Positions 16,239 to 25,795 of a stretch of DNA of 64,000 nt are shown in pieces. The notes under the pieces are model-generated. The model ran no database searches, was not told where the DNA came from, and was given only the letters and a program-made list of their open reading frames with translations. The position numbers and the translations under genes are program-made. The first letter of the stretch is position 1. Every line of letters begins with the position of its first letter. Where the stretch lies: NCBI RefSeq assembly GCF_040549525.1, contig NZ_JBEPTM010000006.1:151161-215160 (forward strand), written 5' to 3'. Source of the stretch: Lacisediminihabitans sp040549525 (GTDB lineage: Bacteria; Actinomycetota; Actinomycetes; Actinomycetales; Microbacteriaceae).

Positions 16239-17438
16239 GTGGAATCAGACCTTCTTGACGGCGAGCCGTTCCCCCTCGAGCGCGTGCTCTTCGTGCATGC
16301 GCATCCCGACGACGAGAGCATCACCACCGGCGGAACGATCGCCCTGCTGGTCGAGCGCGGCTCGCAGGTGACCGTCGTCACCTGCACCCGGGGCGAGCTC
16401 GGCGAGGTCATCCCGGCGGACCTGCCCGGGCTCGAGGGAGACGCACCGCGCCTCGCCGAGGTGCGCACTGCGGAGTTGGCCGGGGCGATGACGGCCCTCG
16501 GGGTCTCCGATCACCGTTTCCTCGGGGAGCCGGGTGCTCGCTGGGTAGAGCGTGAGCCGCGACGGTATACCGATTCCGGCATGCGCTGGGGGCCGGCCGG
16601 CGCAGAGCCGGCGGAGTCGCTCGCCGCTGACGCATTCTGCGCCGCCGACTTCGGGGAGGTCGCCGCCGACCTCGCGACGGTCATCGATGCGGTGAAGCCG
16701 GGTGCCGTGATCAGCTACGACTCGACCGGCGGTTACGGTCATCCCGATCACGTGCGCGCCCACGCGGCGGCACGTCATGCGGCCGAGGTCATGGGGGTGC
16801 CGTTCTGGATCGTGGACGCGGATGCCACGGGCTCGGCCCTGCGCGTCGATGTCTCCAGCGTGCTCGATCGCAAGACGGCGGCACTCGGCGCGCACCGCAC
16901 CCAGATCGTGGTGGAGGGCGGGCGCTTCTCGCTGTCCAGCGGCCCGAGTCGGGCGATCGAGAGCGTCGAGGGCTTCACCCGGCTGCGCACCGAGGCTCCC
17001 GGCATGGTGGCATGGACGGACCAGGGCCTGTCGGTGAAGATCTTCGCCTGGGTCATCGCCGCCCTTGTCGGTGCGGCGCTCGGGGGGATCACCGTCGTCA
17101 ACCATCAGTTCGCCCCGCAGATCTTCGGCCTGACCGCTCCGGTGGGCATCGTCGTCTCGCTGCTCATCATCGCCAGTCTCCTGGTCGGCCTGCGGATCGT
17201 CTTCTCCGGCCGAGTGGTGGCGGGATGCGCCGCGCTGGGGCTCCTGCTGGCCGTCGGCGTGCTCTCGGTGAGGTCGACCGGTGGGTCCGTTCTCGTGCCC
17301 GCGAACGCGGCCGGGTATGCCCTCACCTATGGATCACTCGCCATCGCCGGACTCGCTCTCGCGTGGCCGAATTTCGGCACGTTTTCGCGGGATAGGCTTG
17401 GATCAAGGCCTGAATCGAAAGGACCGAACCGACAGTGA
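16239..17438 (+). CDS. MshB-like PIG-L deacetylase fused to membrane domain
   Basis: Residues 1-265 are a zinc-dependent PIG-L/LmbE deacetylase with the metal motif AHPDDE near residue 22 and GYGHPDH near 165. Position before ferredoxin fdxA and dapC matches mycothiol deacetylase MshB, which cleaves acetyl-GlcN-inositol. Residues 268-385 add four membrane helices (from VKIFAWVIAALVGAALGG on), resembling the separate DUF6113 membrane gene that sits between mshB and fdxA in streptomycetes. The whole therefore looks like a fusion of two neighbouring genes. GTG 16239 is supported by the leaderless promoter. Activity on mycothiol precursors is inferred; other PIG-L substrates are possible. Confidence 0.85.
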   Translation: MESDLLDGEPFPLERVLFVHAHPDDESITTGGTIALLVERGSQVTVVTCTRGELGEVIPADLPGLEGDAPRLAEVRTAELAGAMTALGVSDHRFLGEPGARWVEREPRRYTDSGMRWGPAGAEPAESLAADAFCAADFGEVAADLATVIDAVKPGAVISYDSTGGYGHPDHVRAHAAARHAAEVMGVPFWIVDADATGSALRVDVSSVLDRKTAALGAHRTQIVVEGGRFSLSSGPSRAIESVEGFTRLRTEAPGMVAWTDQGLSVKIFAWVIAALVGAALGGITVVNHQFAPQIFGLTAPVGIVVSLLIIASLLVGLRIVFSGRVVAGCAALGLLLAVGVLSVRSTGGSVLVPANAAGYALTYGSLAIAGLALAWPNFGTFSRDRLGSRPESKGPNRQ

Positions 17439-17761
17439 CTTACGTCATCGCCCTCCCGTGTGTGGATGTCAAAGATCGAGCGTGCATCGACGAATGTCCC
17501 GTCGACTGCATCTACGAGGGCGACCGCATGCTCTACATCCACCCCGATGAATGCGTCGACTGCGGTGCGTGCGAACCGGTGTGTCCCGTCGAGGCGATCT
17601 ATTACGAAGACGATGTGCCCGAGCAGTGGGCCGAGTACTACAAGGCCAATGTGGAGTTCTTCGACGAGGTCGGTTCGCCCGGCGGAGCTGCGAAGGTCGG
17701 CGTCATCCACAAGGACCACGCGATCATCAACGCTCTCCCGCCCCAGGGTCCCGCGGCCTGA
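17435..17761 (+). CDS. fdxA: 7Fe-8S ferredoxin FdxA
   Basis: Cytoplasmic electron carrier of 108 residues. The cysteine pattern LPC-x(7)-CIDECPVDC then CVDCGACEPVCP is that of seven-iron (3Fe-4S plus 4Fe-4S) ferredoxins of actinobacteria. The C-terminal 45 residues (EQWAEYYKANVEFFDEVGSP) are the usual extension of this subfamily. The GTG start overlaps the preceding stop as GTGA, so it is coupled to the deacetylase gene, and dapC follows after two bases. Confidence 0.96.
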   Translation: MTYVIALPCVDVKDRACIDECPVDCIYEGDRMLYIHPDECVDCGACEPVCPVEAIYYEDDVPEQWAEYYKANVEFFDEVGSPGGAAKVGVIHKDHAIINALPPQGPAA

Positions 17762-17763
17762 CA

Positions 17764-18873
17764 ATGGCGCTCAGCCTGCCGGATTGGCCCTGGGATGCTC
17801 TCGAGCCCTATGCGGCCCGTGCGAAGGCGCATCCGGAGGGGCTGATCGACCTGTCCGTCGGTTCGCCGGTGGACCCGACTCCCGCTCTGATCCGGGATTC
17901 GCTCTCCGCGGCGACCGATGCCCACTCCTATCCCCTCACCGCGGGAACGCCGGCGCTGCGGGAGGCGATCGTCGAATGGTTCGGTCGCCGTCGCGGTGTC
18001 GACGATCTCGGCGTGGCGAATGTGCTTCCGACGATCGGCTCGAAGGAGTTCATCGCCGGCCTCGCGCTCTGGCTCGGTCTCGGGCCCGATGACACCGTTG
18101 TGCAGCCCTCCCTCGCCTACCCCACCTATGCGGTCGGTGCAGCGCTGGTCGGGGCGACCGTCGTCTCGAGCGACGATCCGGCCGACTGGCCGGAGGGCAC
18201 TCGGCTCATCTGGATCAACAGTCCGGGAAATCCGAATGGTCGAGTCCTCTCTGTCGACCAGCTGGCCGCGGCCGTCGCCCGGGCACGGGAACTCGGAGCC
18301 GTCATCGCGAGCGACGAATGCTACGCGGAGCTCGGCTGGAGCGACGAATTCGACCGGGTCGCAACCCCGAGCATCCTCGATCCCCGGGTCATCGCGGACG
18401 ATCGCAGTTCGGTGCTGTGCGTCTATTCGCTGAGCAAGCAGTCCAACCTCGCCGGCTATCGGGCCGGATTCGTGGCCGGATGCAGCACGCTCATCGGTCA
18501 GCTGCTCACCGTGCGCAAGCATCTCGGCACCCTTCCGCCCGCGCCGATCCAGGCCGCGATGGTCACCGCGCTCGGCGATGACCACCACGTGCGAGCCCAG
18601 AAGGCCCTCTATCGCGCGCGACGCGACCGGCTGAGACCGGCTCTCGAGGCCGCCGGTTTCCGCATCGACGACAGCGAGGGAGGCCTGTACCTCTGGGCGA
18701 CGGCGGGGGGCGACGCGTGGGCCGCGGTCGATCGCTTGGCCGGCCTCGGCATCCTCGTCGTGCCCGGCACGTTCTACGGCGCGGAGAACTCGCAGCACGT
18801 GCGCGTCGCGCTCACGGCCACCGACGCCGCCATCGATTCCGCCGTCCGTCGGCTGGCCGCATCGAGAAATTAG
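17764..18873 (+). CDS. dapC: Succinyldiaminopimelate transaminase DapC
   Basis: PLP-dependent class I/II aminotransferase of 369 residues, converting N-succinyl-2-amino-6-ketopimelate to N-succinyl-LL-diaminopimelate in lysine and peptidoglycan synthesis. The PLP lysine lies in YSLSKQSNLAGYR near residue 225, the substrate/PLP-binding NSPGNPNG near 155, and the C-terminal arginine block is HVRVALTA. Start is ATG 17764, two bases after fdxA. The fdxA-dapC pair is conserved across actinobacteria, and dapD and dapE lie within 4 kb, supporting this assignment over other aminotransferases. Confidence 0.93.
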   Translation: MALSLPDWPWDALEPYAARAKAHPEGLIDLSVGSPVDPTPALIRDSLSAATDAHSYPLTAGTPALREAIVEWFGRRRGVDDLGVANVLPTIGSKEFIAGLALWLGLGPDDTVVQPSLAYPTYAVGAALVGATVVSSDDPADWPEGTRLIWINSPGNPNGRVLSVDQLAAAVARARELGAVIASDECYAELGWSDEFDRVATPSILDPRVIADDRSSVLCVYSLSKQSNLAGYRAGFVAGCSTLIGQLLTVRKHLGTLPPAPIQAAMVTALGDDHHVRAQKALYRARRDRLRPALEAAGFRIDDSEGGLYLWATAGGDAWAAVDRLAGLGILVVPGTFYGAENSQHVRVALTATDAAIDSAVRRLAASRN

Positions 18874-18953
18874 CGCCTTCCTCCAACTGCTCTCTCGGTT
18901 CCTTGGTGGATAGCGCTGTCGACGGGCGTACCGAGGGTGTGCGGTGGGGCAAT

Positions 18954-18959
18954 TAGGCT
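18954..18959 (+). promoter_or_regulatory. -10 element of citrate synthase gene
   Basis: TAGGCT lies six bases before GTG 18966, so the transcript is probably leaderless. Confidence 0.5.
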
Positions 18960-18965
18960 GTAGTC

Positions 18966-20267
<1,302 letters not shown>

Positions 20268-20305
20268 ACGGGTCCGGCGTCGAACCCGGGCGTCTGCGGA
20301 CACCC

Positions 20306-20325
20306 CGGGCCGGCGTGCCGGCCCG
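20306..20325. terminator. GC hairpin between convergent gltA and dapD
   Basis: CGGGCCGGC and GCCGGCCCG are complementary arms separated by GT. It sits in the 88-bp convergent spacer and can serve both strands. Nearly the same palindrome recurs at 30472-30489. Confidence 0.6.
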
Positions 20326-20355
20326 TTCGGTCCGCGACGGCCCGCTGTCGAGCCT

Positions 20356-21291
20356 TCAGGCGTGGAGGGCGGCGTTCAGCTGGATGCCGCGACCACTGCG
20401 TGCGAGCACCTCGACGGCCCCGGTGAGCGAGTTGCGTCGGAAGAGGAGCCCGGCGACACCCGACAGCTCGACGGCCTTCACTGTGCGCGGGGAGTCCCCG
20501 AGCACGGTGAGCTTCGTGCCCGCCGTGAGGTAGAGCCCGGCCTCGACGACCGAGTCGTCACCGATCGAGATTCCGATGCCGGAGTTCGCCCCGAGAAGCG
20601 CCCGCTCGCCGACCGTCACCCGCTCGGTGCCGCCGCCGGAGAGGGTGCCCATGATGGAGGCGCCACCGCCGACATCCGAACCGTCGCCGATCACGACACC
20701 CTGCGAGACCCGGCCCTCGATCATGGATGACCCGAGCGTGCCAGCGTTGAAGTTGACGAAGCCCTCGTGCATCACCGTCGTGCCCGGCGCGAGGTGGGCT
20801 CCGAGACGCACGCGCGAGGCATCCGCGATCCGAACCCGGTCGGGCGAGACGTAGTCGGTGAGGCGGGGGAACTTGTCGATCGAGTGCGCGGAGATCCCGA
20901 GCCGTTGCAGAGTGAGTCGCTGGTCCGCATAGTCGTGCGGATGCACCGGGCCGGCGTTCGTCCAGGCGACGATCGGCAGGTGGCCGAACAGTCCGTCGAG
21001 GTTGATGCTGTTCGGCTTCACCACCAGATGGCTGAGCAGGTGGAGGCGCAGGTAGGCGTCCGGCGTGGAGGCGGGGGGCGCATCCAGGTCGATCTGCACC
21101 ATCACGAAGTCCACGGTCACGTTGCGACGCGCGTCGCGGCCGACGACCGAGGCGAAGTCGGCGGGGGCGATGTGGGGGTCTCGCCCGGCCGGAAACGAGC
21201 CGAGGGCCGGCGCGCGGAACCAGGTGTCGAGCACCGTGCCGTCGCCGGCGATGGTCGCGAGTCCGTAGCCCCAGGCTGCTCGATCAGTCAT
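20356..21291 (-). CDS. dapD: Tetrahydrodipicolinate N-succinyltransferase DapD
   Basis: Trimeric left-handed beta-helix acyltransferase of 311 residues, adding succinyl from succinyl-CoA to tetrahydrodipicolinate. The N-terminal domain (about 1-150) is the actinobacterial form. Hexapeptide repeats occupy about residues 165-275, around HEGFVNFNAGTLGSSMIEG and SQGVVIGDGSDVGGGASIMG, ending in a NSGIGISIGDDSVVEAG block. The ATG at 21291 follows a TAATCT hexamer by six bases. It is divergent from dapE, its pathway neighbour, with 40 bp between the two start codons. Confidence 0.94.
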   Translation of the reverse strand: MTDRAAWGYGLATIAGDGTVLDTWFRAPALGSFPAGRDPHIAPADFASVVGRDARRNVTVDFVMVQIDLDAPPASTPDAYLRLHLLSHLVVKPNSINLDGLFGHLPIVAWTNAGPVHPHDYADQRLTLQRLGISAHSIDKFPRLTDYVSPDRVRIADASRVRLGAHLAPGTTVMHEGFVNFNAGTLGSSMIEGRVSQGVVIGDGSDVGGGASIMGTLSGGGTERVTVGERALLGANSGIGISIGDDSVVEAGLYLTAGTKLTVLGDSPRTVKAVELSGVAGLLFRRNSLTGAVEVLARSGRGIQLNAALHA

Positions 21292-21297
21292 GCCTCA

Positions 21298-21303
21298 AGA
21301 TTA
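21298..21303 (-). promoter_or_regulatory. -10 element of dapD
   Basis: TAATCT on the minus strand, six bases before the ATG; leaderless start predicted. Confidence 0.5.
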
Positions 21304-21319
21304 GCGAGAGGGGGACTTA

Positions 21320-21325
21320 TAAACT
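21320..21325 (+). promoter_or_regulatory. -10 element of dapE
   Basis: TAAACT six bases before ATG 21332 (an overlapping TATAAA at 21318 is also possible). The dapD and dapE promoters lie back to back in 40 bp. Confidence 0.5.
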
Positions 21326-21331
21326 GACCGC

Positions 21332-22429
21332 ATGCCCACCGCCGAATCGACCCTTCCCGTGATCGACCTGGCGGCATCGTCGATCGAGATCACCCGGCAG
21401 CTCTGCGATATCGAATCGGTCTCGGGCGGTGAGCGCACCATCACCGAGGCCATCGCGGCCGCTCTCGCCCCCTTCGAACACCTCGAGGTCACCCGGGATG
21501 GCAATGCGCTGGTCGCCCGCACGACCCACGGTCGCGCCCGGCGCGTGGTCATCGCCGGACACACGGACACCGTCCCGCTCAATGGAAACCTGCCGACCCG
21601 GTTCGAGACCGAGGACGGCACCGACTACCTGTGGGGTCGGGGAACAGTCGACATGAAGGCCGGCGTGGCGGTGCAGCTCAAACTCGCCGCAGAGCTCACG
21701 GATGCCGCGGTGGATCTCACCTGGATCTGGTACGACAACGAGGAGGTGGCCTCCGAGCTCAACGGGCTCGGCCGACTCGCGGCCCACCGTCCCGAACTGC
21801 TCGCCGCGGACTTCGCCATCCTCGGTGAGCCGACCAATTCCCTCATCGAGGGCGGCTGCAACGGCACGATGCGCGTCGAGCTGCGCACGACCGGGAGGCG
21901 GGCCCACTCCGCTCGGGCCTGGGTTGGGATCAACGCGATTCATGCCGCATCCGCGATACTCGACATCCTCGCCGCCTACCAGCCTCGATCGATCGAGGTC
22001 GACGGCCTGGTCTACCGAGAGGGCCTCAATGCCGTGGCGATCAGCGGGGGAGTGGCGGGCAACGTGATCCCCGACGAATGCGTCGTCACGGTGAACTACC
22101 GATTCGCCCCCGACAAGGGTGCAAAAGAGGCAGAGGCCCACCTCCGCGAGGTCTTCGCCGGAGTCGACCTCACGGTCACCGACAGCGCAGAGGGCGCTCG
22201 CCCCGGCCTCGATGCTCCCCTCGCCCAGCAGTTCCTCACCGCGGTCGGTGGGGAAGCGAGACCGAAGTACGGGTGGACGGATGTCGCGCGCTTCTCTGCC
22301 CTCGGCATCCCGGCGGTCAACTACGGGCCGGGAGATCCGCTCCTCGCCCATGCGGATGATGAGCGCGTCGCGGTGCACCAGATCACGGAATGCGAGCGGG
22401 GTCTGCGGGCGTGGCTCCAGAAGCGCTGA
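21332..22429 (+). CDS. dapE: Succinyl-diaminopimelate desuccinylase DapE
   Basis: M20-family di-zinc hydrolase of 365 residues that removes succinate from N-succinyl-LL-DAP. Metal-binding blocks are present in order: AGHTDTVP near residue 75, WGRGTVDMKAG near 105, NEEV near 140 and LGEPT near 165; the dimerisation lid follows, and the late histidine block is ARFSALGIPAVNYGPGDP near residue 320. With dapC and dapD it completes the three succinylase-branch steps in this window. The next gene starts inside its last codons. Confidence 0.94.
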   Translation: MPTAESTLPVIDLAASSIEITRQLCDIESVSGGERTITEAIAAALAPFEHLEVTRDGNALVARTTHGRARRVVIAGHTDTVPLNGNLPTRFETEDGTDYLWGRGTVDMKAGVAVQLKLAAELTDAAVDLTWIWYDNEEVASELNGLGRLAAHRPELLAADFAILGEPTNSLIEGGCNGTMRVELRTTGRRAHSARAWVGINAIHAASAILDILAAYQPRSIEVDGLVYREGLNAVAISGGVAGNVIPDECVVTVNYRFAPDKGAKEAEAHLREVFAGVDLTVTDSAEGARPGLDAPLAQQFLTAVGGEARPKYGWTDVARFSALGIPAVNYGPGDPLLAHADDERVAVHQITECERGLRAWLQKR

Positions 22430-23598
22430 CCGCCGGGCAGCGATCGACGTCACCCTCCCTCCGCGTGCGGTACCGCCTCACCCCGTGGTGGGTGAAGGTT
22501 GTCGCGGTGTGGGCGGCCTCACGACTGGTCAGCACGGGCCTGTTGCTCTACTTCGCGGCACGCCAAGCACCGAATCCCTGGTCGGGCGCGAATCCGGGCT
22601 ACCTCCAGTTCGCGCAGTTCTGGGACAGCACCTGGTACCACATCGTCGCCGTCAGCGGCTATCCGGCGACGCTCCCGCTGACCGCCTCGGGACACGTCGC
22701 GGAAAACGCCTGGGCCTTCCTTCCGGCGTATCCGATGCTGGTGCGGGGTGTCATGGCGCTGACAACACTTCCGTGGGAGCCGGTGTCGGTCGCCGTCTCA
22801 TTCGTCTTCTCGTTGCTCACCGCGCTCATGATCTACCGGCTCTTCCTCCTGCGACTCCCCGCGGCGACCGCGCTCTTCGCCGTCGTGCTCTGGTGCGTCG
22901 CTCCGCTCTCGCCCATCCTGCAGGTCTCCTATGCGGAGTCGATGCACGCCTTCTTCCTCGCTCTCGCGCTCTACCTCCTTCTCGAACGCCGGTATGCGGT
23001 GCTCTTTCCCGTGGTGGCCATCATGTCGCTCACGCGGCCGAGCGGGCTCGCCTTCGCGCTGGCGCTCGCGCTGCACTTCGGGTACCGATGGTTCACCCGC
23101 GCCCGCGATCCGTTCCCGGTCAGGGAGCGGATGCTCGCGGCCGGACTCGCCGCGTTCAGCGTCGTCATGGGCCTGGCGTGGCCCCTCGTGGCCTGGGCGG
23201 TCACGGGATCCCCCTCTGCCTACACCGACACCGAACTCGCCTGGCGGTCTGCGTACATCGGCTACCTCGAGCTCCAGCCCTTCGCGCCATGGCTGCAGGC
23301 CGCGCGATTCTGGGGCGAGCTGTGGCACCTCGGCGCCGTCCCCCTCGTGGCCCTTGCTCTTCTCGTCGTCGGATTCGCCGCTGCGCTGTTCCTTCCCGCG
23401 GTTCGCCGACTCGGACCCGACCTGCGTTTCTGGTCGGCGAGCTATGCGCTCTACCTCCTGGCCGTGTTCTTTCCGCAGACGAGCACGTTCCGGTTGCTCG
23501 TGCCGATGTTTCCCCTGCTCGGGGCCATTGCCCAGCCTCGATCCGTCCCCTACCGGGTCGCGCTCGTTGTCGCCTGCATCGTGGGCCAGTTCGCCTAG
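22390..23598 (+). CDS. PIG-V-like GT-C membrane glycosyltransferase, apparently truncated
   Basis: Polytopic membrane protein of 402 residues with at least eight helices. The early extracytoplasmic loop FWDSTWYHIVAVSGYP resembles the catalytic-aspartate loop of PIG-V-type mannosyltransferases of the GT-C superfamily, which use polyprenyl-linked sugars. The start is uncertain: ATG 22390 overlaps dapE by 40 bases, GTG 22411 by 19. Translation ends at TAG 23596, but the same frame continues after the TAG as LSLCWWVDGYDWTPP to TAA 23644-23646, which reads like the natural C-terminus. A tryptophan codon TGG may have become TAG. The acceptor is unknown. Confidence 0.7.
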   Translation: MRAGSAGVAPEALTAGQRSTSPSLRVRYRLTPWWVKVVAVWAASRLVSTGLLLYFAARQAPNPWSGANPGYLQFAQFWDSTWYHIVAVSGYPATLPLTASGHVAENAWAFLPAYPMLVRGVMALTTLPWEPVSVAVSFVFSLLTALMIYRLFLLRLPAATALFAVVLWCVAPLSPILQVSYAESMHAFFLALALYLLLERRYAVLFPVVAIMSLTRPSGLAFALALALHFGYRWFTRARDPFPVRERMLAAGLAAFSVVMGLAWPLVAWAVTGSPSAYTDTELAWRSAYIGYLELQPFAPWLQAARFWGELWHLGAVPLVALALLVVGFAAALFLPAVRRLGPDLRFWSASYALYLLAVFFPQTSTFRLLVPMFPLLGAIAQPRSVPYRVALVVACIVGQFA

Positions 23599-23639
23599 CT
23601 CTCGCTGTGTTGGTGGGTCGACGGCTACGACTGGACACC

Positions 23640-23692
23640 CCCGTAACGAGGCGGGGGGAGCCCCCGTTTTCGGGTTAACGCCCCGTTACGGG
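23640..23692 (+). promoter_or_regulatory. Inverted repeat before DUF3117 gene
   Basis: CCCGTAACG (23640-23648) and CGTTACGGG (23684-23692) are perfect inverted repeats 35 bases apart, with a GGGGGGAGCCCCC hairpin inside. A GATAAT-like -10 follows at about 23692-23697. It may be a terminator of the upstream gene joined to the promoter of DUF3117. Confidence 0.45.
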
Positions 23693-23727
23693 ATAATGGG
23701 AAGTCATTCCACGAAAGGGGATCCATC

Positions 23728-23904
23728 ATGGCAGCCATGAAGCCGAGGACCGGAGACGGACCAATGGAGGCTGTTAAGGAGGGTCGCCTCATCATCGTGC
23801 GCGTCCCGCTCGAGGGTGGGGGTCGCCTCGTCGTTTCGGTCAACGATGCCGAGGCGCAGGAACTGCACGACGCACTAGCCGGGGTCGTCGCCGCGGCCAG
23901 CTAG
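23728..23904 (+). CDS. DUF3117 family small protein
   Basis: Protein of 58 residues opening with MAAMKPRTGDGPMEAVKEGR and containing IIVRVPLEGGGRLVVSVN. This is the highly conserved actinobacterial DUF3117 family (Rv1211-like), of unknown function and predicted to be a small cytoplasmic beta-rich protein. A Shine-Dalgarno GAAAGGGG lies seven bases before ATG 23728. It sits between dapE and the O-methyltransferase/tatB pair as in mycobacteria, which supports the identification. Confidence 0.93.
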   Translation: MAAMKPRTGDGPMEAVKEGRLIIVRVPLEGGGRLVVSVNDAEAQELHDALAGVVAAAS

Positions 23905-23934
23905 GGCCGTTCGTCACACCACCGGCCGGGCTCT

Positions 23935-24561
23935 CTAGAGCTTGGTCAGCTGGAGAAGTCCGTCGCCGACCGGTGACAGTGCGCTGATCACCGCGGAGGA
24001 TTCGGCGATCTCCGACAGGAGCGAGCGGAACCCGGTGACGGTGTCGTCGCGCTGCGCCGGATCGGCGACCCGGCCCCGCCAAAGAGCGTGCGCAACCAGA
24101 ACGGTGCCGCCCGTGCGCACGAGCCGAAGGCCGTGCTCCACGTACTGGATGACCGACTGCGGGTCGGCGTCCACCAGCACGACGTCGTAGGACTGTTCGT
24201 TCATGCGCGGAAGCACGTCGATGGCACGCCCGGCGATGAGCCGAACCCGGTTGCCGGGCACGCCAGCCTCGAGGAATGCCTTCTTCGCGGACTGCTGGTA
24301 GTCCAGCTCGAAGTCGATCGAGGTGAGTGTGGCTTCGGGCGCGCCGGAGAGCAACCAGAGCCCGCTGACGCCGACCCCGGTGCCGATCTCGATGATGTTG
24401 GTCGCCGCCGTCGCTGCCGCGATGACCGCGAGTTGCGCGCCCATCGCCGGACTCACCGGATCGATTCCCAGCTCGATCGAATGCTGTCGCGCCTGCGCAA
24501 TGTGCTCGCGTTCGACGATGAAGTCCTCCGCGAACTTCCAGCTCGACTCTTTGTCTGCCAA
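23935..24561 (-). CDS. SAM-dependent O-methyltransferase
   Basis: Class I methyltransferase of 208 residues, similar to cation-dependent O-methyltransferase family 3 (Rv1220c-like). SAM-binding motif I is NIIEIGTGVGVSGLWLL near residue 60, followed by an acidic end of strand 2 (LTSIDFELDYQ) and VVLVDADPQSV near 135 supplying metal/SAM contacts. The TTG start at 24561 has AGGAG five bases upstream. It is divergent from tatB. The substrate is unknown; catechol-like small molecules are common for the family. Confidence 0.9.
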   Translation of the reverse strand: MADKESSWKFAEDFIVEREHIAQARQHSIELGIDPVSPAMGAQLAVIAAATAATNIIEIGTGVGVSGLWLLSGAPEATLTSIDFELDYQQSAKKAFLEAGVPGNRVRLIAGRAIDVLPRMNEQSYDVVLVDADPQSVIQYVEHGLRLVRTGGTVLVAHALWRGRVADPAQRDDTVTGFRSLLSEIAESSAVISALSPVGDGLLQLTKL

Positions 24562-24614
24562 TTCTGCTCCTCGTTCACAGCCCAGCGTAAGGGAGGGTTT
24601 GGGGCTGGGAGCGT

Positions 24615-24620
24615 TAGTCT
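24615..24620 (+). promoter_or_regulatory. -10 element of tatB
   Basis: TAGTCT followed by six bases and the GTG at 24627; leaderless start predicted. Confidence 0.5.
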
Positions 24621-24626
24621 GAACGA

Positions 24627-25022
24627 GTGTTCGGCGGCCTGACTATCGATAAGTTCCTCGTGATCCTCGTGATCGCGGTCTTTCTGCTTGGCCCGGAGCG
24701 GATTCCGCACTATGCGGCCCAGCTGGGGCGCCTCGTGCGAAACGTGCGCGACCTGGCGGATGGCGCGAAAGAGCGCCTGCGCGAGGAGATGGGCCCGGAT
24801 TTCGACGACGTCGACTGGAAGAAGCTCGATCCCCGCCAGTACGACCCGCGCCGCATCATCCGCGAGGCCCTTCTCGAGGACTCGGATGATCGCCCGGAGG
24901 TCCCCCTGACGATCGTGCAGCCGAACGGCGAATCCGCCTATGCGAAGCGCAAACGGCTGATGGCCGAGAGCAGCACGGGCGGAGCGGTCGTCGAGGCACC
25001 GTTCGACACGGAAGCCACCTGA
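24627..25022 (+). CDS. tatB: Sec-independent translocase subunit TatB
   Basis: Membrane-anchored component of 131 residues of the twin-arginine translocase receptor complex. It has a short N-terminus (FGGLTIDKF), one helix (LVILVIAVFLLGPERIP), then the amphipathic helix AAQLGRLVRNVRDLADGAK and an acidic, unstructured tail. The GPERIP hinge and length fit TatB rather than TatA. Neighbouring mrp and the O-methyltransferase are in the actinobacterial order. EfeB, encoded in this window, carries a Tat signal and is a likely client. Confidence 0.9.
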   Translation: MFGGLTIDKFLVILVIAVFLLGPERIPHYAAQLGRLVRNVRDLADGAKERLREEMGPDFDDVDWKKLDPRQYDPRRIIREALLEDSDDRPEVPLTIVQPNGESAYAKRKRLMAESSTGGAVVEAPFDTEAT

Positions 25023-25087
25023 AGCCGACTGCGGGCATCGCGCCCTACACCCGGGCACTCCTCAGGCGGCATCCCAGATCGGCCATC

Positions 25088-25093
25088 TAGGAT
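25088..25093 (+). promoter_or_regulatory. -10 element of SDR gene
   Basis: TAGGAT six bases before ATG 25100; leaderless start predicted. Confidence 0.5.
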
Positions 25094-25099
25094 CGCGCC

Positions 25100-25780
25100 A
25101 TGAGCGATGTGAACGGTGCGGTTGTGCTGGTGGTCGGAGCGTCCGGTGTGCTGGGCGCTGAGCTCGCGCGGCAGCTGGAATCGGAGGGCGCGACCGTCAT
25201 TCGCGCCGGGCGACGTGCGGAGCGACTGAGCGGTCCCGATGCCTTTGTCGCCGATCTCACCGACGAGGCGGCAGCCGCAGCGATCGTCGTGGCCGCGCTC
25301 GCAGCGCACGGCCGGCTCGATGGCATGGTCATCGCCGCCGGGGTCGTGGCATTCGGCCCGGCGGGCGAAGTGCGCGACGATACCCTTCGGCAGCTTTTCG
25401 AGATCAACGCGCTCGCGCCGATGCGGCTCATCCGTGAGGCCACCCCCCACCTGGCGGCCTCGGGAGCGGCCGGCGGAAAGCCGTTCATCGTGACGCTGAG
25501 CGGCATCGTCGCGGAGTCTCCGACGGCTGGACTGGCCGCCTACTCCGCCTCGAAGGCCGCTCTGGCGGCTTTCGTGCAGGCTTCGTCACGCGAACTGCGG
25601 CGATCGGGCATCCGGGTGCTCGATGCTCGGCCCGGCCATACCGAGACCGGCCTTGCGACCCGAGCCATCGCCGGCACCGCACCGGCATTTCCCGCGGGCC
25701 TCGATCCTGTGGCGGTCGCGGAACGGATCGTGCGAGCCATCCGTGACGACGAGAAGGACCTGCCGAGTACGGCCTTCTGA
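25100..25780 (+). CDS. SDR family oxidoreductase
   Basis: Short-chain dehydrogenase/reductase of 226 residues. The cofactor motif is VVGASGVLGAELARQL near residue 12 (GxxGxxG with an acidic-poor, arginine-containing second strand, RAGRRAERL, suggesting NADP). The AAG block (VIAAGVVAFGPA) is near residue 78, and the catalytic YSASK is near 150 with a preceding serine (TLSGIVAES). Substrate unknown. It is convergent with the LysR gene, 15 bases apart. Confidence 0.9.
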   Translation: MSDVNGAVVLVVGASGVLGAELARQLESEGATVIRAGRRAERLSGPDAFVADLTDEAAAAAIVVAALAAHGRLDGMVIAAGVVAFGPAGEVRDDTLRQLFEINALAPMRLIREATPHLAASGAAGGKPFIVTLSGIVAESPTAGLAAYSASKAALAAFVQASSRELRRSGIRVLDARPGHTETGLATRAIAGTAPAFPAGLDPVAVAERIVRAIRDDEKDLPSTAF

Positions 25781-25795
25781 CCCTCGGGGTGGGGA

